Positions 37,424 to 48,200 of a stretch of DNA of 64,000 bases are shown here, piece after piece. The stretch lies in the NCBI RefSeq assembly GCF_037325665.1, contig NC_090259.1, positions 39,080,803 to 39,144,802 on the forward strand. Direction: 5' to 3'. Numbering within the stretch: the stretch's first letter is position 1; the number at the start of each line of letters is the position of its first letter. Made by a program: the position numbers and the translations under genes. The notes under the pieces were generated by a model. It did not search any database, was not told the origin of the DNA, and was given only the letters and a program-made list of their open reading frames with translations. Source of the DNA: Littorina saxatilis. Taxonomy: Eukaryota > Mollusca > Gastropoda > Littorinimorpha > Littorinidae.

Positions 37424-38480
37424 TTTTTATTGTAAGATGGATATGTCTAGTGGATGCAGCTACATGTACTAATGTGCCAAATTCATGCGAGTACTAAATA
37501 TTGTGAATGCATTGGTATTCCTAGGCTATCACACATGTGAGACTGCCTTTTCTTACTTTTGTGAAATGTGTGAACTCACTTTGTTTACCTCTTTGTGTTA
37601 ATAAATGCAGTTTATCAGTTACCTCTGTTGGTTTCTTCTGCAAGTATGTCAAATGGCCCACACACACCCTCATGCGCACACACACACAGACACGCACAAA
37701 ATCAGATCTCAAGTGTAAGTATTCCTTTTGCAGTTTTATTTTAATGCCCATAATCAGTCAAACAAATAATTATATCATCACACTTGCACCTAAGCTTAAA
37801 GTAGCAGTCCTGCATACATGTGTAATGTGTAAATGTTTCAGGTCACCATCTGTCCTGGCTTGAACATGCAATAAGAACACCTCTACACAAACACACGTAC
37901 AGTCAACTGGCTAGCTGCTTCCCTGTAAGGCATATTTGTCTATGAATTAATCGATTTTCCGCAGACAGCAGCCAGGTAGTGGATCTTTAGTATATGTCCA
38001 AGCAGACGGTTGATCTTATTACAACACATCAAGGAAATATTTAAAAAAAACTGATTCCAAAATCTAACCTTCCAAAGTTCATAATCAATAAAGAAGAATG
38101 GTATGTTACTGGAACCCTTTATTTATGACTTAAGGCAATGTGCGGCAGTAAAATTACCAAACTTAAAGGTACTGAACTTGTCAAATCCAGGTGCACGGAT
38201 CCCCTGGGGCTTTTAGTCATACCTCAGGCAGCTATCCGTTAGAAGAACTACCAAGTTTCATTGACTTGCACCCAAAGAGTCAAGAACTGCGATTTTTTTA
38301 CGAATTAATTTCGGACTCTGTCCCGGCTGGTCTTGACCTATTTTTGGATCTAAATTTAGATCAGGTAGATCACCACATCATGCACAAAAAGACACGTCAC
38401 TGCAAACTATGTCAGACATCATCATGAGTTTGTGTAAAACAAAATGGATGCCGGAATCACTCATTTGAATCAAACTCAGA
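37424..38480. other. No gene recognised
   Basis: Contains a short CA tract (37660-37700) and an 80-codon open stretch at 38191-38427 without recognisable domain or splice context. Confidence 0.35.
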
Positions 38481-38493
38481 CCAAACACCACGT

Positions 38494-38796
38494 TTGTTTG
38501 TTTGTTTGTTTGCTTAACGCCCAGCCGACCACGAAGGGCCATATCAGGGCGGTGCTGCTTTGACATATCACGTGCGCCACACACAAGACAGAAGTCGCAG
38601 CACAGGCTTCATGTCTCACCCAGTCACATTATTCTGACACCGGACCAACCAGTCCTAGCACTAACCCCATAATGCCAGGCGGAGCAGCCACTAGATTGCC
38701 AATTTTAAAGTCTTAGGTATGACGCGGCCGGGGTTCGAACCCACGACCTCCCGATTACGGGGCGGACGCCTTACCACTAGGCCAACCGTGCCGGTT
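38494..38796 (-). mobile_element. Complete tRNA-derived SINE, 13-bp target duplication
   Basis: Flanked by CCAAACACCACGT at 38481-38493 and 38797-38809. On the minus strand it starts with a tRNA-like head containing an A box (TGGCCTAGTGG) and a B box (GGTTCGAACCC). It ends in a (CAAA)n tail. Length is about 303 bp, with no sign of truncation. Confidence 0.92.
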
Positions 38797-39116
38797 CCAA
38801 ACACCACGTAATAACTAGGTTAATTTATGCACTCGCGTGAACAAGAAACTGTCGAGCTTCACAGATGTCGTCGTTGGGTAGTTTTGGGTTTGTTTTACTA
38901 CCATAGGAGGATTTTTGAACTGTAAATGCACTCAGATGCAACAAAAACGCAAAACTAAGGCTGCGAGCTGCATTGTGCCTTTAAACTTGAAGAATAGTCA
39001 AGGAATAACTTGGTTTTCTGGTTAATTCTTGAAGTGACTTATTAAAATGAATGAAAACATTGTGGATGGATATAGACTGCTGTTGCTATGGAATCTAGCA
39101 TTAACAGCGCCATATG

Positions 39117-39432
39117 GGATTTCTAGAAAACAGTTTTACAGCAACATCATACATCAGAAATTCATAATATTTAAGGATACACATGTATTATATCTACAAT
39201 CATAAAGAACGTGTTTTTTGTTAAAAACTACAGTTGAATTTAAATTAATTATTGTAATGAATATGCAGTAAGAAATTCGTTCATCCTCATGACAAAAGAT
39301 ATCAAAATTCAACTGTAGTCTGTTGTCAAAAATCGTTCTATATGATTGTAGATTGATACATGTGTATCTTTGTGCCAAATATTAGGAATTTCTGATGTAT
39401 GATGTCGCTGTTAAACAGTTTCCTAGAAATCC
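39117..39432. mobile_element. Hairpin MITE nested in foldback
   Basis: Two arms of about 90 bp (39117-39210, 39335-39432) are near-perfect inverted copies (catcatacatcagaaatt / aatttctgatgtatgatg). A further inner inverted pair (aactacagttgaattt / aaattcaactgtagt) extends the hairpin. Confidence 0.8.
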
Positions 39433-39476
39433 AATGTAACGACTGTTTCCATCTACGTCGATCAGTATTCACAATT

Positions 39477-39672
39477 CTCCGAAAGCGGCGTATGGCTGCC
39501 TAAATTCTTTCTTTCTTTCTTTATTTGGTGCTTAACGTCGTTTTCAACCACGAAGGTTATATCGCGACGGGGCTGCCTAAATGGCGGGGTAAAAAGGATC
39601 ATACACGTAAAAATCCACTCGTGCAAAAACACGAGTGTACATGGGAGTTTCAGCCCACGAACGCAGAAGAAG
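39477..39672 (+). mobile_element. 5'-truncated SINE with a second SINE tail nested inside
   Basis: Same 3' body as 12289-12598, flanked by an 11-bp duplication TATTCACAATT (39466-39476, 39673-39683). It is split by a 65-bp piece (39506-39570, minus orientation, (GAAA)n tail). That piece is flanked by its own 12-bp duplication GGCTGCCTAAAT (39494-39505, 39571-39582). The order of insertion is therefore clear. Confidence 0.9.
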
Positions 39673-39923
39673 TATTCACAATTGTTTTATTTATTTTTAT
39701 GCAGAAAACCAGGTTATTCCATGTATTTTCCGAATTCAATTTTACTGCCGCACATTTCCTTAAAGGCACAGTGCAGCTCACAGCCTTCGTTTTGCGTTTT
39801 TGTTGCAGCTGAGTGCATTTACAGTTCTTCTTCTTCTTCTTCTTCTACGTTCCCGGCTTTACAGTTCAAAAATCCTCCTATGGTAGTAAAACAAACCCAA
39901 AACTACCCAACGACGACATCTGT

Positions 39924-40326
39924 AAAATGTAAGATTTACTGAACTTTGACCCAGCAGTTTTTGTAAGTGGACAGGCCTTAGTTTTATTTCGGTGGCATAA
40001 TTCAATGCGCTTCGTCAAAATGTCTTGAACTGAAAACAAAAGCAGACGCAAGACTTATGGTCAGTTGGAGTTGTCTCCCGTACTCCTAACTTGAATGTGC
40101 TGCAGACAGGTGTACCCAAACAGCTCATATCACAAACGGTTTGGAATTCCCAAAAACGCAAGATCCGCACTGCACAACTTCAGTTCAGCGCTCGGTCTCT
40201 TTTTGAAAATGTGTATCTTGAGAGAAAAATATAGAATATTGCACCGTCCAAAGCCAAAGGAATTGAGTTCTTATGGGACAATGACAGCGCTCAGTTCAAA
40301 TCGATAGGAGAACTTTTTAAATGAGG
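39924..40326. other. No gene recognised
   Basis: Unique-looking sequence between the foldback and the GC-rich MITE. Only a 70-codon open stretch, without recognisable features. Confidence 0.35.
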
Positions 40327-40624
40327 CAGGGCCGGACTACCGGGGGGGGGGGGGGGGGTGTTATGGGGGTTCCGCAACCACCACCCCCCTCCCCTAGCCT
40401 AAACATGTACCTCACTTATTTAAAACATTTTTTATGATTGTTTATTTTATGCCGTTTCATGCAAGGAGCGACCATTTTCCTATCTCAGAATATAGATAGC
40501 TTCGCCCCCTGACCCCCACAATATAGGGGCTCTGCCCCTTGACCCCGCCAAGGGGAACATCCCCCTGGACCACCACTGGCAACCCCCCCCCCCCCACCCC
40601 TCCTCTTAGCCTAGTCCGGCCCTG
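40327..40624. mobile_element. hAT-like MITE, 5-bp TGAGG duplication
   Basis: Inverted ends CAGGGCCGGACTA / TAGTCCGGCCCTG directly abut TGAGG on both sides (40322-40326, 40625-40629). The interior is rich in G and C homopolymers (about 18 G at 40341; about 14 C at 40583). CAGGG-type ends fit hAT; a 5-bp duplication is known for some hAT groups. Confidence 0.75.
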
Positions 40625-41332
40625 TGAGGCGTAGCGGGCCTTTAAAACATTGACAAAAATGTACAATAGCAACAAGTTGTAATGCTCAATACAACCAATA
40701 CTGAGTGGACATTTACAATACTGGGAAACAGTTCTTTTTGTCCGGTGATCCTCTGCGGCTGTTGCTGTAGTTTCCCCATCGATCATAGCTGGACTTGGAT
40801 AGCACTGCTTTTCATCCACATTTACTGGCCAGGTCTTCGTCATCTTCAGTCACTACTGACAAATGAATGACTCAATGAGAAAGGAACGAATCTTAAACAC
40901 AACGACAAGAACAAGTCTAAGTATGAGTATAAAGGAATAAGTTGTGTACTGTTTGTAACTGACACACATTCACACACTAAACCCACATAAATGCCAAGAG
41001 CTTAAACATTCTTTTTCCCTGGTAGACAAGTTCAAATAAAATCCCCCGACTCCCCCCCCCCCCCCTACTGCGTCTGATTTTTGGTTGGAACCCCAAAGAC
41101 AGTGATTAAGTGGATTTACATTATAGTCAAGGCTGTTTTCAATGTAACTTGTAAGCTACAGAACATGTAGTGATGTACACACATACAACTTTAACTTGTC
41201 TACATTTGTCTGTCTGTCACCCTATTTGAATACATTCAGTTTACTCATTCAGTCAACATTTCACTGAATGTAAAACGACATATTATTCTAGAAAGATATC
41301 AATGCCACTGCCCTACATTATCATAGGAATCA
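40625..41332. other. No gene recognised
   Basis: I tested a possible minus-strand exon at 40770-40850 as a continuation of the 41863-42553 gene. No acceptor gave an open frame. Confidence 0.35.
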
Positions 41333-41456
41333 TGTGTGTCAAGTTCTATTATTATTTTCCTTTTAAAGTTTTACGCTCTCTGTGCTCTACACACATGCAT
41401 AATATACATGTTATACATACTCAAAAAAGGAAAATAATAATAGAACTTGACACACA
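41333..41456. mobile_element. 124-bp MITE with perfect 32-bp TIRs
   Basis: tgtgtgtcaagttctattat (41333 onward, 32 bp) is repeated exactly inverted at 41425-41456. The 60-bp interior is AT-rich. Perfect arms imply recent activity or conversion. Confidence 0.85.
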
Positions 41457-41862
41457 GTTTCATTGAGATAATTATATCCTGACAGTGACAGTGTTTACTG
41501 CAATGCATTTTTTTTTTAATCAAACATACACACTGAAAGTCATGCGCTTCTAGTATATTAGTAATGGTTCCAATACGGGAGGAAGTGATCACCATACTGG
41601 TGAAATAAGGCTAAGAGCTTGTGGTTTGGAGTCTAAGTCAGTAGGTGTTCATTATTTTATTATTATCCCTGAACCTGAATTATAAAAAAAACAAAAACAC
41701 TCTCTCACAGTCTTGCTCACAGTCACACACGCACACCTCCACATGAGTTATTCTGACCAGAACTTGAGAATGAGAGAGAGGGGAAGGAAAAAACACACTG
41801 TATGTCATAACACTGACACTGACAGTTGTACATACATGTATATATATAATAAAACCTTTTAC

Positions 41863-42553
41863 CTGATTCGTCGCTGGCCATGCAGCAATCGGTTGGCTTT
41901 TTCAGCTGAGAGGAGACCTGCAATAAAATAATAGATGAAGTACCAATCATGTGAACATCACTTTCAAAATGGTGAGTACTAGCAGAGCAGTAGAACCATT
42001 GATTGCCTTTCAAAGAAACGCACTGTAACCAGCCAGCCTGGGTAAGTCAGCAATTTGATTCTTGAACTAGCCTCCAACCTGCTTGCAATTATATTCCGAG
42101 AAGGTTATCTATTTTTAATTCTAGCATTAAAACATTTGACCAGCACTAGCTTTGATTTTTTATTCACTGTCTTGGAAGTTGGATTCAATCTTAAAAAAAA
42201 GGATTTTTAAAATATTATGACTCATGCATCTCGAATTGGGTCAAAAACAGGTCGCAAAAACGTGGCAGTGGTACTCTTCTTCTTCTCCGCATTAATGAGG
42301 AAATCCCTGTACAGGGCAACTATCTTCGTACCTGACGTAAGGCAAGGATACATACACGTACAGGTACATGCATCCAATGTTGTTGTCAGAGACTGACACT
42401 CAGTGACTGTCAGTGACAGTGAGCGGAGTGACACATGTTGCAACACATACTCGCAAAGACCCACTCTAAGTATAAAACGAAACATGGAAACTTACCTCTG
42501 GTTAATATGCAATGGTTCGCCCGTCTCAATTCTCTCGCATTAGCAAACATCAT
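41863..42553 (-). CDS. Candidate gene, first two exons, unknown protein
   Basis: The first exon (42496-42553) starts with a double ATG, encodes MMFANARELRRANHCILTR and ends at a strong donor (cagag|gtaagt). The second exon (41863-41917) follows an acceptor (tattttattgcag) and continues in phase as GLLSAEKANRLLHGQRRI, ending at donor cag|gtaaaa. Phase is kept across the intron of 578 bp. An in-frame stop lies upstream of the ATG pair. Later exons would lie to the left; I could not find them. The product is basic and Arg-rich, and I recognise no family. Confidence 0.45.
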
Positions 42554-43008
42554 TGGAGATTCTTTCCGAATTGATCACCTTCGCTCCTTGCCTTGGACTG
42601 CCATTTTGTAACTTGACTAAAAACCGAAACGCTATAGGTCTGACAAACCACGCTCAACGTCCAAAATAACTTGAGGAGGAAAAAAAAAGAGCCCACAATC
42701 TTTTTTGGGGCAAAAACGTTGTTTTGAAATCTCCGAAGCTGCTTGCAAAGTCAAAGATGACGCAGAGATCTGTACAGTATCTCCCTGGATGACGCAAGGA
42801 TAGTGTTCGACTCGGCTCTTTGACTTGGTAAACATCGGAACTTCCGATTACGTTCGTAGTTACTCGGAACCAGCCTTCGGGATTGAAAGCCCGCAACTGA
42901 CGTGTGAAAAAAAATTTCGCGGCCGGGACTGCCATTGTGTGTGTTCGGCGAAGCACGATACAGGAAACCTAAACTGTAACCCTCCTTCTTCAGGCGTAAT
43001 ATATCAAT
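42554..43008. other. Upstream region with family E repeat (minus copy)
   Basis: 42834-42935 is the inverted copy of 29608-29715. The rest, just upstream of the minus-strand candidate gene, may contain its promoter, but no core element is recognisable. Confidence 0.5.
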
Positions 43009-43278
43009 AGGCCAAAAAAAAAGTCTGTTTACGGTAACATAGGCCAACAAAAATAGGCTCGGTAGCTCGGGATTTTTTATTTTGTAAAAAAAATTGTCTC
43101 CCAAAAAACATATTTTCAAGATATTTTGCCAAAAAAAACAAAGACTTTTTTTTCTTTCAATTTTTTAATTTCTTTTCTTTTTTCTTTTTTTCCCCACATG
43201 CCAAAAAAAGTCTAGGGTCGCGCGAAAAAATAGGGTCGGTCGGGATACCGTAAACAGACTATTTATTTGTTTTGGCCT
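43009..43278. mobile_element. MITE, AGGCC ends
   Basis: Ends aggccaaaaaaaaagtctg and, inverted, aggccaaaacaaataaatag lead into the shared gtctgtttacggta. The interior is A/T-homopolymer-rich with the pair tcgggataccgtaaac / gtttacggtaacat. TA flanks both ends, so a TA duplication is possible. Confidence 0.7.
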
Positions 43279-43299
43279 TAGTCTTGACTATCTGCATTC

Positions 43300-43306
<7 letters not shown>

Positions 43307-43394
<88 letters not shown>

Positions 43395-43522
43395 TGTGTG
43401 TGTGTTTGTGTGTGTGTTTGCGTGCGTTCGTGCGCGTGTGTGCGTGTGTGTGTGTGTGCGCGCGCGCGCGTGTGTGTGTGTGTGTGTGTGTGTGTGAGTG
43501 TGTGTGTATGCGCGCGTGTGTT

Positions 43523-43558
<36 letters not shown>

Positions 43559-43582
43559 GTGCGTGTGTGTGTGTGTGTATGT
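43307..43582. repeat. (AT)n and long (GT)n microsatellite
   Basis: A short TATA tract is followed by about 265 bp of GT-rich repeat with GCGC runs, a classic Z-DNA-prone sequence. Confidence 0.95.
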
Positions 43583-44319
43583 TAGTTTGTGAATCAAATA
43601 CAAGACAAAGGAAAACAAATATGTTGTTGTTGTGTCTTCATTCGACTAAGTGCACAAAAACAACAAAAAAACATGTATTTCACCACAACATGCATGCACT
43701 TTTTAACAACATTTACATGTTATGTTTCCACAGTCATTGTAACAGCCGCATCTGAATGTCGTGAGTACAAGATTATTATTTGCATCTGCTCGTTGTGTGG
43801 GTTTTTTTTCAGCTCTTGAACTTTTAACACAACGAACTCCTTGTAACCGAGTCAAAATCTTCAAACTACTCTTATAATTTAAAGTGATGTGCAGATGTTA
43901 TTATTGTTGTGGATGGTCGTAATAACAGTGCTTATTTTTGTTGCTGCTGCTGTTGAGTTTATCATTGTTGGTGTTGTTGTTGTTGTTTGTGTTGATGATG
44001 TCGTTGTTGTTGTGTTTCTTTTGCTTCATTGTTGCTGCTGCTGTGCACGATATGATTTATGTCTGAATTTTCTGGATTCTCATGTAGATTTAAACATTAA
44101 CATCCCTCACGGTCTCTTTTACTTAAAGCACCAGAACTGAACAATAAATGTCTATACTGTGTATTTCATGAAGAATTGTAGAATATTACTTGACTGTTGC
44201 TTACTTTGATTGATCTTGACAAGATTACTCAAACCCGAATCTAGTCGAGTTTGCTAATAATTATATGAACATTTGATTTAACTCTGAATGTCATTGTTTT
44301 ATCATTAGCACACCCACTT
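43583..44319. other. No gene; TTG-rich simple sequence
   Basis: 43880-44045 is rich in TTG/CTG triplets that give Val/Val-rich open frames of low complexity. Nothing else is supported. Confidence 0.5.
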
Positions 44320-44339
44320 CCACTTCCACACACATACAA

Positions 44340-44370
<31 letters not shown>

Positions 44371-44540
44371 CTAACACACACACACACATACAAACACACA
44401 CACATACACACATACACACACACACGCACACACATACACACACACATACATACACATACACACACACTCACGCACCGACACAGACACGCACACGCTCACA
44501 CACACACACACACACGCACGCACGCACGCACACACACACA
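44320..44540. repeat. (CA)n microsatellite, interrupted
   Basis: CA-rich tract with CATA, CAAA and GCAC interruptions. Confidence 0.95.
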
Positions 44541-44882
44541 CAAAGGCGTTTGCTTACCTAATTGTTTGCAAATGAACGAAACACAGGTATCTCATATACA
44601 AAAAATCACCTTGGAATGCCGGTTATCTAAAGTTCGGCTCTCGAGAAAATTGCTCAGAATAGTACTGTTTTTTTCGGCAGGTGGTCGGTACAGACCCAGC
44701 ATGCAACAGGCTGCAAGGAGACTGGCGAAGGGACGTGACGTGAAGAGACGGGGAGGTGTCAGGTCTTACCACACACTGTCAACAACACTTTACACAGATC
44801 CCGCTCACTGTTCTTAATGCGTTTACACTTGTTTACACATGTATCTGTGCTTTGTAAGCAACCTTTATAGTAACACGATGCA
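44541..44882 (+). other. Possible terminal exon upstream of right gene
   Basis: A good acceptor (gtttttttcggcag) ends at 44680. It is followed by an open, basic stretch (MQQAARRLAKGRDVKRRGG) to a stop at 44815-44817. I find no matching upstream exon, so this is only a possibility. Homology with the left block begins after it, at 44883. Confidence 0.25.
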
Positions 44883-45264
44883 CACTTTTTAATTGACGTT
44901 GACATCTATTCATGGAAACTATTGTTCATTGTTGTAAGCTGTCCAGGTACAAACACAGCTGTGGTTCCAATGAGACCCACCAGACCTCAGTGTGCACACA
45001 GTGGAGAAGGGGGCTGACCAGACACTGACTATGACAGGGATAGCGTTGTCAGTGACTCTGTGTCAAACGAGCAGTAGGTAGACGGTAAGAGTGTCACAGG
45101 GTAGACACTAAACTGACTGAAATACAACATCATGGTCACCTGAACAAGGGACGCTGGTGTTCTGCTGACTGTTGGTGCTACTACAGGGTAATATTGAGTA
45201 ACTACATGTGATTTGTTTGAGTCTACATCCTGCGCTGAGTGTGAGACACGACGTCAAGAACACC
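44883..45264 (+). promoter_or_regulatory. 5' flank of right paralogue
   Basis: Duplicate of 1-384. The homology starts sharply here, which marks a visible edge of the duplicated block or the limit of window 1. The strong Kozak context ACCATGG at 45265 is preserved. Confidence 0.65.
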
Positions 45265-48200
45265 ATGGCAAGCCCAGAAAAGAAAGCCCGTTATGACGTC
45301 AGCAGGCAGGTGAAGGACGCGATGGAGCGGGATGACTGGGCAGAAGTAGCACGCATCCTCTCTGAGTGCAGCCGCCGTGACTCGGACAGTGTCATGACAC
45401 AGCTGGTCAACAGAGACCAGTGGAACGCTGTGAAGCAAGTCATACGATGTGTCGGTGATGAAGAGCGCACGTGGGACATAGGCGGCGTCTTGGTGAAGAA
45501 CATCATCCTCCTCTCAGTAGCTGAAAGAAACTGGCGGGGGATTGGTGAAATGCCACACGAACGTTTCCTTCATTCCACACTCAGGTGGATTCTGCAGCAG
45601 GCCTGCACACGAGCCCAGCAAACAGACATCGTGCAGTATGTGTTACCTCACTGTGAGGATGACCAGCTGGGCTCTGCACTACAACAGCTAGTGACACACG
45701 GCCTGTGGTTTGCTGTAGGCAGGATGTTACAGCTAGGAGTTGATAATGAACAAGTCAGATGGGCATGCATCAGGGCCCGGGAGGAAGTTCTGATCATTTA
45801 CTTTGTTCCATCTTGCCCGAACAGTGCTTTAGAGTTCCTACTGACAGAGCTTGTCTCCCAACGCATGTGGCATGCTGCTAGTCGTGTATTGATGCGAGGT
45901 GTCAGTGACAGTCAACACTGCTGGGCCCTCAAAGAAGCCTGCTGCTGGGCTGAAGGCTGGCAAGTCAAAAATCACATTCTACCTGTATGTACACATGGTC
46001 AGTGTAATTCTGTGATGACAGATCTTGCTTTGGAGAGTCAGTGGAGGAGCGTGGAAAAACTGTTCCGCTGTGTCGGCAATGCATCCATGACTATGATCGG
46101 AAATAAAGTGCACATGGACAACCAGTGCTTGCAGTTGATCACGAGCAAAGATTGGATTAGCACCCTTGATCTTCTAGCGATCAACAAACGGGGCAGTGAA
46201 GAGGTTCACAGATTTTGTAAAAGACTGATGGGAGATGCGACAAGTGAGTTTCTAGTTTTTCACAGACACAATGATGTGTTGGAGCCTGTTACATTCGACG
46301 CAGACTTTACTTGGGTTGATGGAAAGCAAGGTGTTCCACGTAACGCTAGAGACCTGAATAATGTGTTTGCAGTTATAGGCAATATCGTCACCACAGGTCG
46401 TCACAATGAGACCGTAGTTTGCATCATTCCCCAGTGCACTGGCCGTCAGCTGGACTCTGTCTTCACACAGTGTTTTGACAAGTGGCTGAGGAGCAGTCCA
46501 GGTCATGAGTTGGTGTGTAACTCTACTGACATTGCATACCCGTGGACACTACATATCTTAAATGTAAACAATGCAGAAGCTCAAACAACCATAATTGCAT
46601 CCTCCAAGAGCACAGAGGATCAGCTTAACAGTGTGCTGAGACAGATGCTGACACTGCCTGCATGGTGGGCTCTGGGCAAAGTGATGGAGCAAGGCCTAGA
46701 CAACGACAGCATTAACAAGATCCTGAAACAAACCCTGCTGTATGACGACGACCAGATGATTGTGGAACACGTACTGCCACACTGCACAGACTCACAGACC
46801 GACCTGATCGTGACAGAGTTGGTGTCTGCAGGTCAGTGGAAGTCTGTGACAAAACTCGTGCAACTCGTCGGTGACAGGAAACAGACTTGGACAGTGGGGG
46901 AAACCAGCGTGGACACAACACTGCTACACCTGGTAGCTCGAGGGATGTGGGGGGAGGTGGGTGACATGTTACAGCGAGGTGTGAATGACAAACAACGTCG
47001 GTGGTTGATACATATTGCCAGTCACCATGCCGATTCAACATATTTGCTGGACGACATTCTTCTTCACTGTGCTGACGACCAGCTGGACTCTGTGCTGGCA
47101 ACACTGGTGGAACGACGTCTGTGGCGGGCTGTAGGAGAGACGTTAAAGCGAGGTGTCAGTGAAAACGTGAAACAATGGGCAGTGCAGGTAGCTTGCAGTT
47201 GTTGTTCTGACCTCTTTATAACAGAGAGCGTGCTCTGCCACTGCGCTGACGACCAGCTGGACTCTGTGCTAACAACACTGGTGGAACGACGTCTGTGGCG
47301 GGCTGTAGGAGAGGTGCTGAAGCGAGGTGTCAGTGACTCTGTGAAACGATGGGCAGTGGAGAAAACATGTCAAGACTGTGAGAAATCGTATCTTGTGGGT
47401 GATGTTGACAACTACATAATAAAGTACATACTCCCTCACTGTGCTGACGACCAGCTGGACTCTGTGCTGACAACACTGGTGGAACGACGTCTGTGGCGGG
47501 CTGTAGGAGAGGTGCTGAAGCGAGGTGTCAGTGACTCTGTGAAACGATGGGCAGTGGAGAAAACATGTCAAGACTGTGAGAAATCGTATTTTGTGGGTGA
47601 TGTTGACAACTACATAGTAAAAAACATACTCCCTCACTGTGCGGACGACCAGCTGGACTCTGTTTTGACAACACTGGTGGAACGACGTCTGTGGCGGACT
47701 GTGGGAGAGGCGTTGAAGCGAGGTGTCAGTGACTCTCCGAAACGATGGGCAGTGATGGAAACATGCAAACATTACAATCACGACTACAACTACATGGGCG
47801 ATGTTGGACATCTGATAATTGATGATCCAAGCAATTTCGAGTATGATTATGACGATGGCGTTGATACATGTAATTGCCCTGTTACTGATACAACGTTACA
47901 TGACATAGTGTCGCATTGTGCTGACGACCAGCTGGACGTTGTGTTGGAAACACTAGTTAAACGCGGTCTATGGGGGGCTGTAGTACAGTTGTTTAGGCGA
48001 GGTGTTAGTGGCTCGCAGAGAAAATTCATAATAGAGAAAGCGTGTACATGTTATGAAGAGCCTTGCATTATACAGTATGTACTTCATCATACCGAAGAAG
48101 ACCAGCAGGACGTTGTGCTGAAAATTCTCGTTAAACGAGGTATGTGGCAAGCTGTAGTAATCCTTTTTAGGCGAGGTGTCAGTGAAAACATGAAACAATG

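Larger units (their letters stand above)
38861..39923. mobile_element. Inverted-repeat (foldback) element
   Basis: The arms at 38861-38990 and 39761-39923 are inverted copies (acagatgtcgtcgttggg / cccaacgacgacatctgt; ctgcattgtgcctttaa / ttaaaggcacagtgcag). The interior holds a hairpin MITE and a SINE. The right arm also carries a 30-bp tail insertion (39828-39857) between copies of TTTACAGTTC. Confidence 0.7.

Noticed and set aside
38711-38790. Functional tRNA gene on the minus strand
   Set aside because: A and B boxes are clear, but they form the head of a SINE with tail and target duplication, not a full cloverleaf.
40457-40843. 128-codon minus frame as next exon of the 41863-42553 gene
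   Set aside because: All acceptors I tried gave an in-phase stop, and the frame runs into the hAT-like MITE.
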